Positions 8,490 to 17,386 of a DNA stretch of 64,000 nucleotides are shown piece by piece (the stretch's first letter is position 1; every line of letters begins with the position of its first letter). Location: the NCBI RefSeq assembly GCF_014201335.1, contig NZ_JACHEB010000001.1:310001-374000 (forward strand). The letters are read 5' to 3'. The notes below the pieces were generated by a model. It saw nothing but the letters and a program-made list of their open reading frames with translations. It was not told the origin of the DNA and did not search any database. Both the position numbers and the translations under genes were made by a program. The stretch comes from Tunturiibacter gelidiferens. Its GTDB lineage: Bacteria > Acidobacteriota > Terriglobia > Terriglobales > Acidobacteriaceae.

Positions 8490-9359
8490 ATGATTCTTGT
8501 AGGAGCGAATGACCCGCTTCCTGAGGACCACTTTTGGTTTGATGGAGATGGCTTCAGTGTTTACGCGGCCAAACAGCCGCGCAGTACGTGGCAGGAGCAT
8601 GTACACGATTGCTTACAGGTGACCGTGGGCCTTGAGCCCGCGCATATGCATGCGGAGTGGCGTGCAACGGGAAAGCTGCGCCAAAGCAAGGAATTTATCG
8701 GAAACGCAGTCAGCGTGATCCCTGCGGGTATTCCGCACAAGACACTCTGGCAGCGGCGGGCAACGTTGATTCACATCTACATCCGTGAGGAGTTTCTGCT
8801 ACGTCTCACCTCAGATGTCTTACAGCAGGACTCTTTGGAGCTTCAGCCCACCTATCTGGTCCGAGATCTGCTGATTGAGGAACTCGCTCGTTCGCTTTAT
8901 CTTGAGTCAGTTGATGGTCATCTAAATGCTGCGGTGGCGAGCGCAGCAGTCACGACGCTCTGCATGCGAATACTCCGAGCCTACTGCGTACGAGAAGGCG
9001 AGGCGGCTTATGCGACAGGAGGTTTGGGGCCCGCCCGCGAACGTCGCGTGCGGGAGTACATTGAAGCGGACCTAGAACGCGATCTCTCCCTTCAGTCTCT
9101 TGCGTACGTAGTTGGATTGAGCCCACAACACTTCGCGGTCCTATTTCGCGAGTCCACCGGATTCACACCGCATCAATACGTCAACCATCGCCGCATCGCC
9201 TGCGCACAGGAACTTCTGAAGAAAGTTGATGTACCGCTCATCGAGGTATCGATGCGATGTGGCTTCTCAAGCCAGAGCCAGTTCATCACGACGTTTCGCA
9301 AGCTGGTAGGCATGACGCCGGGGCGATTCCGCTCATCACTCGCTTCTTCTCAGTCGTAG
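8490..9359 (+). CDS. AraC family transcriptional regulator
   Basis: 289 residues from ATG 8490, chosen because AGGAACGA precedes it and because it leaves a 178-bp divergent promoter region facing the bicupin gene; an in-frame ATG at 8349 would extend it by 47 residues. The N-terminal half is a cupin-like sensor (HVHDCLQVTVGLEPAHMHAEW ... VIPAGIPHKTLW, shown in parts). The C-terminal 100 residues are a double helix-turn-helix: LSLQSLAYVVGLSPQHFAVLF and the AraC signature around VSMRCGFSSQSQFITTFRKL with GMTPGRFR (each shown in part). It likely regulates the divergent bicupin gene and perhaps the downstream SDR; the ligand is unknown. Confidence 0.88.
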   Translation: MILVGANDPLPEDHFWFDGDGFSVYAAKQPRSTWQEHVHDCLQVTVGLEPAHMHAEWRATGKLRQSKEFIGNAVSVIPAGIPHKTLWQRRATLIHIYIREEFLLRLTSDVLQQDSLELQPTYLVRDLLIEELARSLYLESVDGHLNAAVASAAVTTLCMRILRAYCVREGEAAYATGGLGPARERRVREYIEADLERDLSLQSLAYVVGLSPQHFAVLFRESTGFTPHQYVNHRRIACAQELLKKVDVPLIEVSMRCGFSSQSQFITTFRKLVGMTPGRFRSSLASSQS

Positions 9360-9491
9360 CTGTTACCTCGCCGTCATCCTCTGTGGGAAGCGTTGCAAGT
9401 ACACCTGAAGATTTCAGAATTACGCGTTTTTCGAGAAAGCTAAGCAGTCTCTGCTCGTCCAAACTGTTAATGAAGAACAGTGGAGGCGCTT

Positions 9492-10490
9492 ATGAAATCA
9501 GATGAAAAGCATGAGTCGGCGAAGGCGATCGTATCGCGCAGGTTTTTTCTGGCAGGGTCGACAGCGCTGAGTGCGGTCTCACTAACAGGAAACATGGAGG
9601 GGCAGATGACACAGGCGAAGACAGAGCCTTGGGGACGCATTCTCAACGGCAGACTGGCGGTAGTGACTGGAGCGGCACGCGGGATTGGACGCGCCGCGGC
9701 GGTGGCCCTGGCGCATAGCGGAGCTAACGTGGTTGGAATCGACATCTGTGCCGTTGTCGATCCACGTTCAGGAGTGGAGCCAGCTAGTCGGGCGGAACTC
9801 GATCAGACTGGTGAAATGGTCAACAGCGAAGGCGTCGAGTGGAGGAGCATTGTGCTGGACCAGCGCGACCTTCCCGCATTGCGCATAGCCGCGGAGAAGA
9901 TCAACGCCGAGTTTGGCCACATTGATATCTTGTTTGCCAATGCCGGTATCCAAGCGTTCCGTCCGCTACTTCAGATGGAAGACGCCGACTGGCAAATCCA
10001 GATCGACGTCAATCTGACGGGTACAGCTAATGCTCTCCGTGCCTTTGCGCCGTATATGGTGCAGCAGAAACACGGCCGGATCATCATGACTACATCAACT
10101 CAAGGGCGGCACGGCACGTTGAACGGTTCCGCTTATTCGGCATCGAAGTGGGGCATCATTGGCTTGATGAAGTCAGCAGCGATGGAACTGGGGCCGCATG
10201 GCGTCACCGTGAACTGTCTTGTGCCGGGACTCATCGATACACCACTGACGCGCCATGAGGAGCGATATGAGCAAGCTCTGCAGGCGGCGGGACGCACGCC
10301 AACGGGCGACAAAGCCGTGGATGAAGAGGCGGCTCGTAAGGTGCTGCAGAGCAAGTCAATTCTGGGTGTCCCGTGGATCGATCCGTCAGAAATGGCCCCG
10401 GTCGTCGTGTTCCTTGCGTCTGATGCGGCGCGAATGGTTTCAGGCGCAACCTACGATGTAACGGGCGGTGACAGTGCCAATAACGTCTAG
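9492..10490 (+). CDS. SDR family oxidoreductase with Tat-like signal
   Basis: 332 residues from ATG 9492, 5 nt behind GGAGG (9482-9486). The first 40 residues contain VSRRFFLAGSTALSAVS, a twin-arginine-type signal. Then a classical short-chain dehydrogenase: cofactor motif TGAARGIG (59-66), ANAG (149-152), Ser202, and YSASK with Tyr215 and Lys219. The insert after the second strand (DICAVVDPRSG) resembles the mycofactocin-coupled SDRs that hold NAD tightly; that resemblance is weak evidence, but a tightly held cofactor would make Tat export sensible. It follows the AraC regulator. Substrate unknown, probably a secondary alcohol or sugar. Confidence 0.88.
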   Translation: MKSDEKHESAKAIVSRRFFLAGSTALSAVSLTGNMEGQMTQAKTEPWGRILNGRLAVVTGAARGIGRAAAVALAHSGANVVGIDICAVVDPRSGVEPASRAELDQTGEMVNSEGVEWRSIVLDQRDLPALRIAAEKINAEFGHIDILFANAGIQAFRPLLQMEDADWQIQIDVNLTGTANALRAFAPYMVQQKHGRIIMTTSTQGRHGTLNGSAYSASKWGIIGLMKSAAMELGPHGVTVNCLVPGLIDTPLTRHEERYEQALQAAGRTPTGDKAVDEEAARKVLQSKSILGVPWIDPSEMAPVVVFLASDAARMVSGATYDVTGGDSANNV

Positions 10491-10785
10491 CCAGGCCGTT
10501 GACCGATAGTTGCATCACCCTACAACATGCCAGTTAGTTCGGCGATCTCCGAGTGGCTGACCGCCGGACACTGGCATGTTCCAGTGATTCCCGATTCGAA
10601 CCGTCGTAGCGAGTAGCGGTCGTGACTGTTGTCACGGAAATCAAACTTCGTGTCCACAAGTCTCGCCGATGATCTTGAGCCGATTCAACGTGAAGATCAT
10701 TGCACCGAGAGAACGCGAGTTGCGGCCATTGCATGACGTTCCGTAGAGTGCATGGAACTCCTTTTATTCAATTATTCTCTGCCTC
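10491..10785. other. Non-coding gap, 295 bp
   Basis: No convincing gene in either strand and no strong repeat. Short open frames here have no start signals or protein-like composition. Confidence 0.5.
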
Positions 10786-11319
10786 TTAGAGCAAGCAAAG
10801 ACTACCAACAAGCAAAAATCCAAGTAGGAGTGGCCAGTCATGTTGCTTCATGTCATGATTTCTCGTCAGTGGGTAGGTATGCTTCTCTCGCCAACTACCG
10901 AATTTGTCCTTGAGATCAGATGTGAAGTCACTGAGTCGTCGGCGCCTTGGAGCTATGAGCGCCTTCAGAGCGTAGCTGCTCATTCTTGAGTAGCAAATCG
11001 GCAATGATGAGTTGCAGAGCTTCGATTTTTGCCGCCAGAATGTGGTATCCGCTTCAGGCTCTGGACCTGTCGGGCGCTCGTGGGGAAGGACTTTCTCGCT
11101 GTACGTTGCCAATTCAGCCGTTGCACACGTCGATGCAGAGGTAGCTACTGAAGGTGAGGAATTGTGCTTCAGAAGGCGGTCTGCTGAAACATAGCCGGTG
11201 CTCATCGCTACGATGAGGAGAGCACCGATGATCGCTTGAGGGGCCAGAGATGGAACACCGGTCCACCTCGAAGCTGCACCGATAGCGAATGCGACAATGA
11301 ACGCGATTAGGATTCTCAT
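10786..11319 (-). CDS. XapX-like (DUF1427) membrane protein, apparent frameshift
   Basis: The reading frame of 177 residues opens with MRILIAFIVAFAIGAASRW and VPSLAPQAIIGALL, the two-helix XapX/DUF1427 pattern (about residues 1-50). After residue 90 the frame loses protein character, while the -1 frame on the same strand, open from the TGA at 11054, reads ILAAKIEALQLIIADLLLK (from 11041) and ends at a TGA at 10928. That is a clean amphipathic coiled coil. The likely protein is therefore XapX plus linker plus coiled coil ending at 10928, joined by a frameshift near 11041; the remaining frame down to 10786 ends with a separate hydrophobic stretch. Either the gene is broken or one base is missing or extra in the sequence. 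Function of XapX proteins is unknown. Confidence 0.6.
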   Translation of the reverse strand: MRILIAFIVAFAIGAASRWTGVPSLAPQAIIGALLIVAMSTGYVSADRLLKHNSSPSVATSASTCATAELATYSEKVLPHERPTGPEPEADTTFWRQKSKLCNSSLPICYSRMSSYALKALIAPRRRRLSDFTSDLKDKFGSWREKHTYPLTRNHDMKQHDWPLLLGFLLVGSLCLL

Positions 11320-11420
11320 CTACTCCTCCTCAAAGCCTAGGTGACACCAGTTTCCTCGACGGGGTCGCGGGACCTGGTGTGGTCATTGAAGAGATTGGAG
11401 ACGGAGCACACGAAGGAACA

Positions 11421-11541
11421 GTCGGTAAAAGCCACTGCTGAAACGGGTTATATGCATTTCTGCATATGGTCGATGATACTGGTTGATATCGGTTGGTACC
11501 AGTCAAAACCGCGGAAAAGTGTAGCCAGAGTGTAGCCAATT
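11421..11541. repeat. Long direct repeat, copy A (possible island left end)
   Basis: About 121 nt matching 29091-29201 in the same orientation with scattered substitutions and a 6-10 nt gap. It contains a 7-bp perfect hairpin (ATATGCA-TTTC-TGCATAT), a TTGGTACCAGTC segment, and a tandem GTGTAGCCA-GA-GTGTAGCCA near its right end. These look like binding sites of a site-specific recombinase, an inference only. Together with copy B it brackets the accessory genes from 11.8 to 29 kb. Confidence 0.7.
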
Positions 11542-11781
11542 CAGTGCACCGTTCTTGTCAGCCAGAAGGACTGGCCACGCGAGTGAGTTTAAGGCCTTCG
11601 GCATGGGTGGATTCACATTCTGCCAACCGGCTACCCTTCACACATCGTCGAAGACCAGTGGCGGAGTTGGCTTGTGAACCCATAACGATCGACGCCTATG
11701 TCGTCCAGCTAACATTTCGCGAACAGGCTTTGTCGGCTGCCCATATTCAGCTAAGCTGTTTGAGTTGTTCACTCTTGCTCA
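11542..11781. other. Non-coding leader before the PAS kinase
   Basis: 240 nt between repeat copy A and the sensor kinase. No gene, rRNA, tRNA or clear terminator seen; it presumably carries the kinase promoter. An AGCTAAGCT palindromic motif lies about 30 nt before the ATG. Confidence 0.4.
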
Positions 11782-14157
11782 ATGCCAAACGAAACCCCAG
11801 GCCCACTCAAAACTGAAAGAATTCATAAGAATCTGATCCAGGGCAAGAGCCAAATGGCCGACCTGATTCGAGCTCATGACTGGAGTTCGACTCCTCTTGG
11901 GGGAGTCGAGGACTGGTCTGAGGGCCTTTTGTCCTCCGTGAACCTCATGCTTGCGTGTGCCTTTCCCTCGCTGGTGTTCTGGGGGGAGGAGTTGGTGCAA
12001 CTCTACAACGATGCGTTTATTCCCCTTCTCTCGGAGCGCCATCCATCAGGTCTAGGCCAGAAGGCAGAGGAGTGCTGGTCCGATGCCTGGCAGATTGTTG
12101 GCCCAAATCTAAGAAGGGTCATGGATGATCGGGAGACCGTATACCACCAAAACGCGATAGTTCCGATCATCCGGGACGGCAGGTTGCAGGATATCCGGTG
12201 GACGTATAGCTATAGCCCGATCTTTGGTTCCGATGGGGCTGTTCTGGGCGTGCTTGTCATCTGCCAGGACATTACTCGCGAAGTGGGTGCAGTCCAAGAC
12301 CTCAGAGAGAGCGAGACTCGCGCTTCGCGCATATTGCAAAGCATCGGTGACGCCGTGATTGTGACGGACCCGGAGACTCGCATAACCCAGATGAATTCCG
12401 TCGCCGAACAACTGACTGGCTGGAAGCTCGGAGCAGCCAAGGGCGAATTGCTGGCAAATGTCTTTCAGATCGTCAATGAAGCCACTCGACAACCCCTGGA
12501 GAGTCCCGCAGACAAAGTCAGGAGCACAGGTTCGGTGGTTGGGCTCGCCAACCATACTGTTCTCATCTCCAAAGACGGAAGAGATGTTCCTATTGATGAC
12601 AGTGGCGCTCCTATTCTCGATGAGAGAGGAGCCCTCAACGGTATCGTTCTTGTATTTCGTGACATTGAAGAAAGGCGAGCCGCTGAGCGGGAGAGCGATC
12701 GCCTCACGGAGCGCTTGACTCAAGTATTGGGTGCGACGACGGATGCGATTGTGGGAGTGGACCGTAACTGGGTTATGACCTATCTCAATCCAAAGGCGAC
12801 TGAGCTCTACGCTTCCGATCGGCAGATCCTCGGCGGGAATATTTGGGAGGCATTCCCGGACGCGGTCTACGAGGGATCTCCTTACGTCGAACATTACTAC
12901 CGGGCGATGAACGAGAGGGTTTCGAGCGGGTTCGACGCGTATTATCCTGCGCCTCTTAATTTATGGCTTCACATCGATGTCTACCCAACAGGCGAGGGGA
13001 TCGTTACCTTTTCCCGAGATGTCACTGACGAGAGGAATGCTCGCGAAGCATTGAAGAGCAAGTCTGAACAAGCAGAACGCCAGCTTGCAGAGATTGAAAC
13101 CGTCTATCGTACCGCTCCAATCGGTTTGGCTTTGTTTGATACACAGGATTTCCGCTATCTGAGGCTCAACGACAGGCAAGCGGAGTTTTTCGGACTGAGG
13201 CCGGAACAGGTCGTTGGCCGCACCCTAACCGAGATGGCTCCGATTGAGGGGCTTAAAGAGTTGTTTGAACAAGTGCTTGCGGGGCAGCCGGTCGTCAATT
13301 TTCCTCTGGAAGGAGAATTGGTTACGCGTCCCGGGGAGCACCGCTACTGGACCGTGAGCTACTTTCCGGTGATTGGCGCTGGTGGCACCGTTCAGGCGAT
13401 CTCGGCAGCATCGCTGGAGATTACTCACCAAAGGAAGGCCGAGCTTGCTCTGATGCAGAGTGAAAAGCTGGCAGTCGTGGGACGGCTCGCGTCTTCGATT
13501 GCACACGAAATCAATAACCCGCTTGAATCTGTCACGAATCTCTTATATCTAGCGGAGCGTTGCGACGACATGACGGAGACCAGGACATATGTCCAGACTG
13601 CGGAGCGCGAGCTGCGTCGAGTGTCAGTTATCGTCAATCAAACTCTTCGATTTCATAAGCAGTCGAGCAGTCCCCAGGAGATCTCCGGAGATCAGCTCAT
13701 CGATAGCATCGTCTCCATGTTTCAGAGTCGCATTGTGAACTATGGCATACGCGTCGAAGAGCGCAAACGTATAGTGCCAGCAGTACGGTGTTTCGAGGGA
13801 GAGATCCGACAGGTACTCAGTAATCTGGTTAGCAACGCGATTGATGCCATGCAACCGCTGGGAGGCGGCCGGCTAATGTTGCGTAGTCGTGTCGGAAGAG
13901 ACTGGAACACAAAACGACGGGGACTTATCATCACCGTCGCAGATACCGGCAGCGGTATGTCAGCTTCGGTCGCGAAACGCATATTTGAGCCGTTCTATAC
14001 GACGAGGGGCATCAGTGGAACTGGTCTCGGACTTTGGGTAAGTAGCGAGATCGTTCTTCGACACCGAGGAACATTGCGCTTTCGGACCAGTGAGAGATAC
14101 GGTCGGAGCGGAACGGTCTTCTCATTATTCCTCCCGTTCGACGCGGTGACCAGGTAA
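11782..14157 (+). CDS. Multi-PAS sensor histidine kinase
   Basis: 791 residues with no clear membrane segment, so probably cytosolic. At least four PAS-type units can be seen: an N-terminal one with HDWSSTPLGGVEDWSEGL and LVFWGEELVQLYNDAF, then units starting near SIGDAVIVTDPETRI, GATTDAIVGVDRNWVM and RTAPIGLALFDTQDFR. The kinase core has a HisKA H-box (SIAHEINNPLESVTNLLYL, His near residue 575), an N-box LSNLVSNAIDAM, G1 VADTGSGMS and G2 GTGLGLWVSSEI. No receiver domain and no adjacent response regulator gene is present, so it is an orphan kinase. It is the first gene of a cluster of small stress-type genes following repeat copy A. The ATG at 11854 is an alternative start. Confidence 0.9.
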   Translation: MPNETPGPLKTERIHKNLIQGKSQMADLIRAHDWSSTPLGGVEDWSEGLLSSVNLMLACAFPSLVFWGEELVQLYNDAFIPLLSERHPSGLGQKAEECWSDAWQIVGPNLRRVMDDRETVYHQNAIVPIIRDGRLQDIRWTYSYSPIFGSDGAVLGVLVICQDITREVGAVQDLRESETRASRILQSIGDAVIVTDPETRITQMNSVAEQLTGWKLGAAKGELLANVFQIVNEATRQPLESPADKVRSTGSVVGLANHTVLISKDGRDVPIDDSGAPILDERGALNGIVLVFRDIEERRAAERESDRLTERLTQVLGATTDAIVGVDRNWVMTYLNPKATELYASDRQILGGNIWEAFPDAVYEGSPYVEHYYRAMNERVSSGFDAYYPAPLNLWLHIDVYPTGEGIVTFSRDVTDERNAREALKSKSEQAERQLAEIETVYRTAPIGLALFDTQDFRYLRLNDRQAEFFGLRPEQVVGRTLTEMAPIEGLKELFEQVLAGQPVVNFPLEGELVTRPGEHRYWTVSYFPVIGAGGTVQAISAASLEITHQRKAELALMQSEKLAVVGRLASSIAHEINNPLESVTNLLYLAERCDDMTETRTYVQTAERELRRVSVIVNQTLRFHKQSSSPQEISGDQLIDSIVSMFQSRIVNYGIRVEERKRIVPAVRCFEGEIRQVLSNLVSNAIDAMQPLGGGRLMLRSRVGRDWNTKRRGLIITVADTGSGMSASVAKRIFEPFYTTRGISGTGLGLWVSSEIVLRHRGTLRFRTSERYGRSGTVFSLFLPFDAVTR

Positions 14158-14307
14158 GAGCCCCATACAACATCCTGTACTGAAATCGTCATCTCATTGA
14201 GGCTAGGCAAGGCAAGCCAATCCGGATCAGTGCAATAGGTTCGAGAGGGTTTGAGTCAAGTTGGCTCGGCTCGGTGGCATCGCCTGGATCCGTAGCCAGG
14301 AGCTAAC

Positions 14308-14793
14308 GTGACGAAAACCCGATTACCAAACCAAAAGTTACCGAACGAAACTGCAGTGAGACTTTCGACTCAAATTGCTAAAGAGACGAGAGGAGATGCA
14401 TTCGGAAAGTTCGCAACCGTGGCTTCGGGATGGTTGGGATCGAAGTGGGCGTTTCTCGCGGCCATCTTGCTTATTGTGATTTGGGCAACTACGGGGTCGC
14501 TCTTTCACTACTCAGATACTTGGCAGCTGGTCATCAACACGGGAACTACTATTGTTACTTTTCTCATGGTCTTCCTGATTCAGAACACTCAGAACCGGGA
14601 TGCCCGAGCGATCAATCTCAAGCTGAACGAGCTTATCCATGCCATTGACACTGCCGGCGATCAAATGATGGACATCGAGAAGTTGAGTGATGAGGAACTA
14701 GATGTCCTGCAGTCTCGTTACGAAACGATTCGGGCTGAATGCATGGAACGAAACAAACGTAGCAATACGGGCAAGAAAGAGGTAGAAGCATGA
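14308..14793 (+). CDS. Low-affinity iron permease family membrane protein
   Basis: 161 residues from GTG 14308, 5 nt behind AGGAG. Two membrane helices, AAILLIVIWATTGSLFHYS and INTGTTIVTFLMVFLIQ, are followed by the conserved NTQNRDARAINLKLNELIHAI and a charged tail; this is the Iron_permease (PF04120) pattern. In fungi the family is linked to low-affinity iron uptake, while bacterial members are untested, so transport is not established. Its stop overlaps the next start by 4 nt (ATGA at 14790), so it is translationally coupled to the pyrophosphatase-like gene. Confidence 0.88.
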   Translation: MTKTRLPNQKLPNETAVRLSTQIAKETRGDAFGKFATVASGWLGSKWAFLAAILLIVIWATTGSLFHYSDTWQLVINTGTTIVTFLMVFLIQNTQNRDARAINLKLNELIHAIDTAGDQMMDIEKLSDEELDVLQSRYETIRAECMERNKRSNTGKKEVEA

Positions 14794-15323
14794 AGTCCTT
14801 GGCGGATCCAACAAAACTGAAACCCCTCGATAAAAAGGAAGGACTGGTGCAGGTCATCATCGAGAACCCCGCTAACAGTCGCAACAAATTCGCCTATGAT
14901 CCCGATCAGGGGATCTTCGCACTTAAGAAGGTGCTCCCTGCTGGCATGGTGTTTCCTTATGACTTCGGCTTTCTTCCTCAGACCCTTGCACCGGATGGTG
15001 ATCCTATCGACGTTCTTTTGCTGATGGATGAGCCCGCCTTTCCAGGATGCGCCGTTCGCGCTCGACTCGTTGGCGTCATCGAAGGGGAACAACTTGATGG
15101 GAAAAAGAAGATCAGAAACGACAGGTTGATTGCGGTAGCGGAAGCAAACCACCAATACGCCAATGTTCGAAAGCTCAAAGACCTCCCTTCTCAATGGATG
15201 AAGGAAGTGCAGGACTTCTTCGTGAACTATCACAATCTTGAAGGAAAAAAATATCGCCTGCTGGGATGTAGAGGCGCCGATGCGGCGATGACTTTGATCA
15301 AAGAGGCGATGAAAGCCGGCTGA
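14790..15323 (+). CDS. Divergent family I inorganic pyrophosphatase
   Basis: 177 residues. The fold is recognisable from FPYDFGFLPQTLAPDGDPID, which includes the two metal-binding aspartates of the D-x-D-P-x-D motif, and from RNDRLIAVAEAN. The usual E-x-P-x-G-S-x-x-K-Y-E is altered to ENPANSRNKFAYDPD, keeping the lysine. It therefore keeps most catalytic residues but is distinct from the housekeeping enzyme at 46569. By family it hydrolyses PPi to two phosphates; here it may act on another small phosphate compound or serve under stress. It overlaps the iron-permease gene by 4 nt and precedes two DUF3147 genes. Confidence 0.88.
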   Translation: MKSLADPTKLKPLDKKEGLVQVIIENPANSRNKFAYDPDQGIFALKKVLPAGMVFPYDFGFLPQTLAPDGDPIDVLLLMDEPAFPGCAVRARLVGVIEGEQLDGKKKIRNDRLIAVAEANHQYANVRKLKDLPSQWMKEVQDFFVNYHNLEGKKYRLLGCRGADAAMTLIKEAMKAG

Positions 15324-15344
15324 GAGGAAGAGGTTTTACAGCCT

Positions 15345-15692
15345 ATGAGCGAGATAATCTTTCGGTTTCTTATCGGAGGCTTTGTAGTAAGTATGTTCGC
15401 CACGATTGGAGATACACTTCGCCCCAAGAGTTTTGCAGGCCTGTTTGGAGCAGCACCCTCGATTGCTTTAGCGACCCTCGGGCTCACGATCGCAAAGAGC
15501 GGGGCCCAATACGCTGCGATCGAATCGAGATCTATGCTTCTTGGCGCAATTGGATTTTTCTTCTACACAATAGCTGTGTCGAAAGTTCTCAGGCGCTATA
15601 AGCCCTCGACGCTCGCGGCGACGATAAGTCTTATGCCTGTATGGTTCGGCGTTTCATTGGGCTTATGGTTTCTGACAATGAGGTCACACTGA
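15345..15692 (+). CDS. DUF3147 family membrane protein
   Basis: 115 residues, almost wholly membrane: about four hydrophobic helices (IIFRFLIGGFVVSMFATIGD, SFAGLFGAAPSIALATLGL, SMLLGAIGFFFYTIAVSKV, ISLMPVWFGVSLGLWFL), with the conserved GLFGAAPSIALATL turn. No known activity. It sits 1 nt before a second DUF3147-type gene; such tandem pairs suggest a two-subunit membrane complex, as for paired small transporters. That is inference. Confidence 0.82.
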   Translation: MSEIIFRFLIGGFVVSMFATIGDTLRPKSFAGLFGAAPSIALATLGLTIAKSGAQYAAIESRSMLLGAIGFFFYTIAVSKVLRRYKPSTLAATISLMPVWFGVSLGLWFLTMRSH

Positions 15693-15693
15693 G

Positions 15694-16131
15694 ATGATCA
15701 GGGTGGATCTGTCTTCGCTTCGGGAGACCAAACCGCATGAGTACGCGATGAGGTTCCTCTTTGGTGGGATGTGTACCGTTTTGGCAGGACTTATCGCAAA
15801 GCGATTCGGCCCGGCCGTCGGGGGGCTCTTTCTGGCATTTCCGGCCATCTTCCCGGCAGGTGCGAGTTTGATTGAAGATCACGAGAAGAAGCGCAAGGCT
15901 GAATATGGATTAGATGGAACCGTGCGAGGACGTCTGGCGGCCAGCATTGATGCGGAGGGTGCATCCCTCGGATGCATCGGCCTTATGGCATTTGCAATCG
16001 TTCTTTGGCGCGGAATACCCGGCCGCAATGCATACTGGGTAATTTCCGTTGCTTCGTGCGCCTGGATGCTGCTTTCAGGAGCACTTTGGGCACTAAGAAG
16101 AAAGCGCCTCTTTCATCACGGACCAAGATAA
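15694..16131 (+). CDS. DUF3147 family membrane protein, second of a pair
   Basis: 145 residues. It shares the G-GLFLAFPAIFPAGASLIE motif with its neighbour's GLFGAAPS segment, then has a charged loop (DHEKKRKAEYGLDGTVRGRL) and two C-terminal helices. It starts 1 nt after the first DUF3147 gene ends. Its 3' part (15959-16133) has a decayed copy at 29244-29417, to the right of repeat copy B, which shows that part of this block was once duplicated. Function unknown. Confidence 0.78.
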   Translation: MIRVDLSSLRETKPHEYAMRFLFGGMCTVLAGLIAKRFGPAVGGLFLAFPAIFPAGASLIEDHEKKRKAEYGLDGTVRGRLAASIDAEGASLGCIGLMAFAIVLWRGIPGRNAYWVISVASCAWMLLSGALWALRRKRLFHHGPR

Positions 16132-16156
16132 CGGGCCGCGTGCTACACTTCCGCGC

Positions 16157-16318
16157 ATGCCTCTGATAGTCATTCTCATCATCTTGTTAGTTCTCTTCGG
16201 CGGTGGCGGCTACTACATGGGCCCCGGAATCGGTTACTACGGTGGTGGTGGCATTAGCCTGATTCTCGGTTTGATCGTCATCTACCTGCTCTTTGGGCGA
16301 GGACGAGAACGACTCTAA
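16157..16318 (+). CDS. DUF3309 family small membrane protein
   Basis: 53 residues, read directly from ATG 16157 to TAA 16318. MPLIVILIILLVLFGGGGYY opens it, then a Gly/Tyr-rich turn and a second helix ending in FGRGRERL. This is the DUF3309 pattern: two short helices with a glycine-rich loop, about 50 residues long. Family members often accompany stress genes in soil bacteria. No activity is known. Confidence 0.85.
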   Translation: MPLIVILIILLVLFGGGGYYMGPGIGYYGGGGISLILGLIVIYLLFGRGRERL

Positions 16319-16429
16319 GCAATCGATCGTGACGTAACGACCAATGCCACCCCATCAATCCCTTGACGATGTGTCTGCATCAGACTGCGTGGAATGATCG
16401 CACGCATATGAGTGGCAGGAGCACAGGTC

Positions 16430-17221
16430 ATGGAAGATAAGTTGGCTTTAGTTACAGGTGCGTCGAGTGGAATCGGCCTCGAATTAGCGAAGGAATTAGC
16501 AAACAGAGGATATGACCTAGTCATTTCTTCGGCCGGTGAGAGACTGAGCGCAGCCGCAGAGGAGATACGGAGCAGCGGACATCAGATCGTTGAAGTGAAT
16601 GCCGATCTCGCAACAAGAGCAGGCGTTGATCAGCTATGGGCACAAGTTCAATCGCTTGGTCGTCCAGTCGACATTGCCTGCATCAACGCGGGCGTGGGAG
16701 TGGGCGGATTATTTTCCGAGACTGATCTTGACGCCGAGTTGAATATGGTTGAACTTAACTGTGTCGGAACCGTGCAGCTCGCGAAATTTGTGGTGCAACA
16801 CATGAAAGAGTTGAATGCCGGGAAGATTCTCTTTACTGCGTCCATTGCAGGTGAGATGGTCGCGCCACGTGAAGCGATCTACGCTGCGACAAAGGCATTT
16901 GTTCTTTCGTTTGCTCATAGCCTTCGGTACGAGTTGAAAGAAACCGGCATCACGGTCACGGCTCTTCAGCCGGGCCCAACCGATACAGACTTCTTTCATC
17001 GTGCAGGGATGGACGATACCGAGGTAGGGCAAAAAGGTAAATCTGAAAGCGAACCAAAGGATGTCGCCCGCCAGGGGATTGATGCACTGTTGGCCGGTAA
17101 AGATCACGTTTATGCTGCGTCGTTCAAGACGAAGCTCGAAGGTGCTCTGGCTAATGTCGTACCGGGAAATCTGAAAGCCGCAATGCACGAAAAGATGGCC
17201 AAGCCTAACTCTGAAAAGTAA
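16430..17221 (+). CDS. SDR family NAD(P)-dependent oxidoreductase
   Basis: 263 residues from ATG 16430 (AGGAG about 9 nt upstream; a GTG at 16412 is possible). Classical SDR: TGASSGIG at 9-16, NAGVGVGG, and YAATK as the catalytic Tyr-Lys pair. The extended PGPTDTDFFHRAGM segment places it in the DltE/YqjQ-like group of ketone or acyl reductases. No signal peptide. A strong hairpin follows at 17244. Substrate unknown. Confidence 0.88.
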   Translation: MEDKLALVTGASSGIGLELAKELANRGYDLVISSAGERLSAAAEEIRSSGHQIVEVNADLATRAGVDQLWAQVQSLGRPVDIACINAGVGVGGLFSETDLDAELNMVELNCVGTVQLAKFVVQHMKELNAGKILFTASIAGEMVAPREAIYAATKAFVLSFAHSLRYELKETGITVTALQPGPTDTDFFHRAGMDDTEVGQKGKSESEPKDVARQGIDALLAGKDHVYAASFKTKLEGALANVVPGNLKAAMHEKMAKPNSEK

Positions 17222-17243
17222 CAAGCAGAAACTTGATGGCGCG

Positions 17244-17267
17244 GAAGCCCGTCCTTTGACGGGCTTC
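17244..17267 (+). terminator. Stem-loop after SDR gene
   Basis: GAAGCCCGTC and GACGGGCTTC form a perfect 10-bp stem with a CTTT loop, 22 nt after the SDR stop. No clear T-run follows (TGATCGTTG), so it may work with Rho or act as an RNA-stability hairpin. Confidence 0.6.
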
Positions 17268-17386
17268 TGATCGTTGATAGTCAGACCACGCAATCACCGG
17301 TTTGTGCGTCTATGTTAGTACGTCTGTGAGCAAGCCGCCGGACGATCCCAAACATTGCGTTGCACGGATGCGCAAAGGAGATTGCG

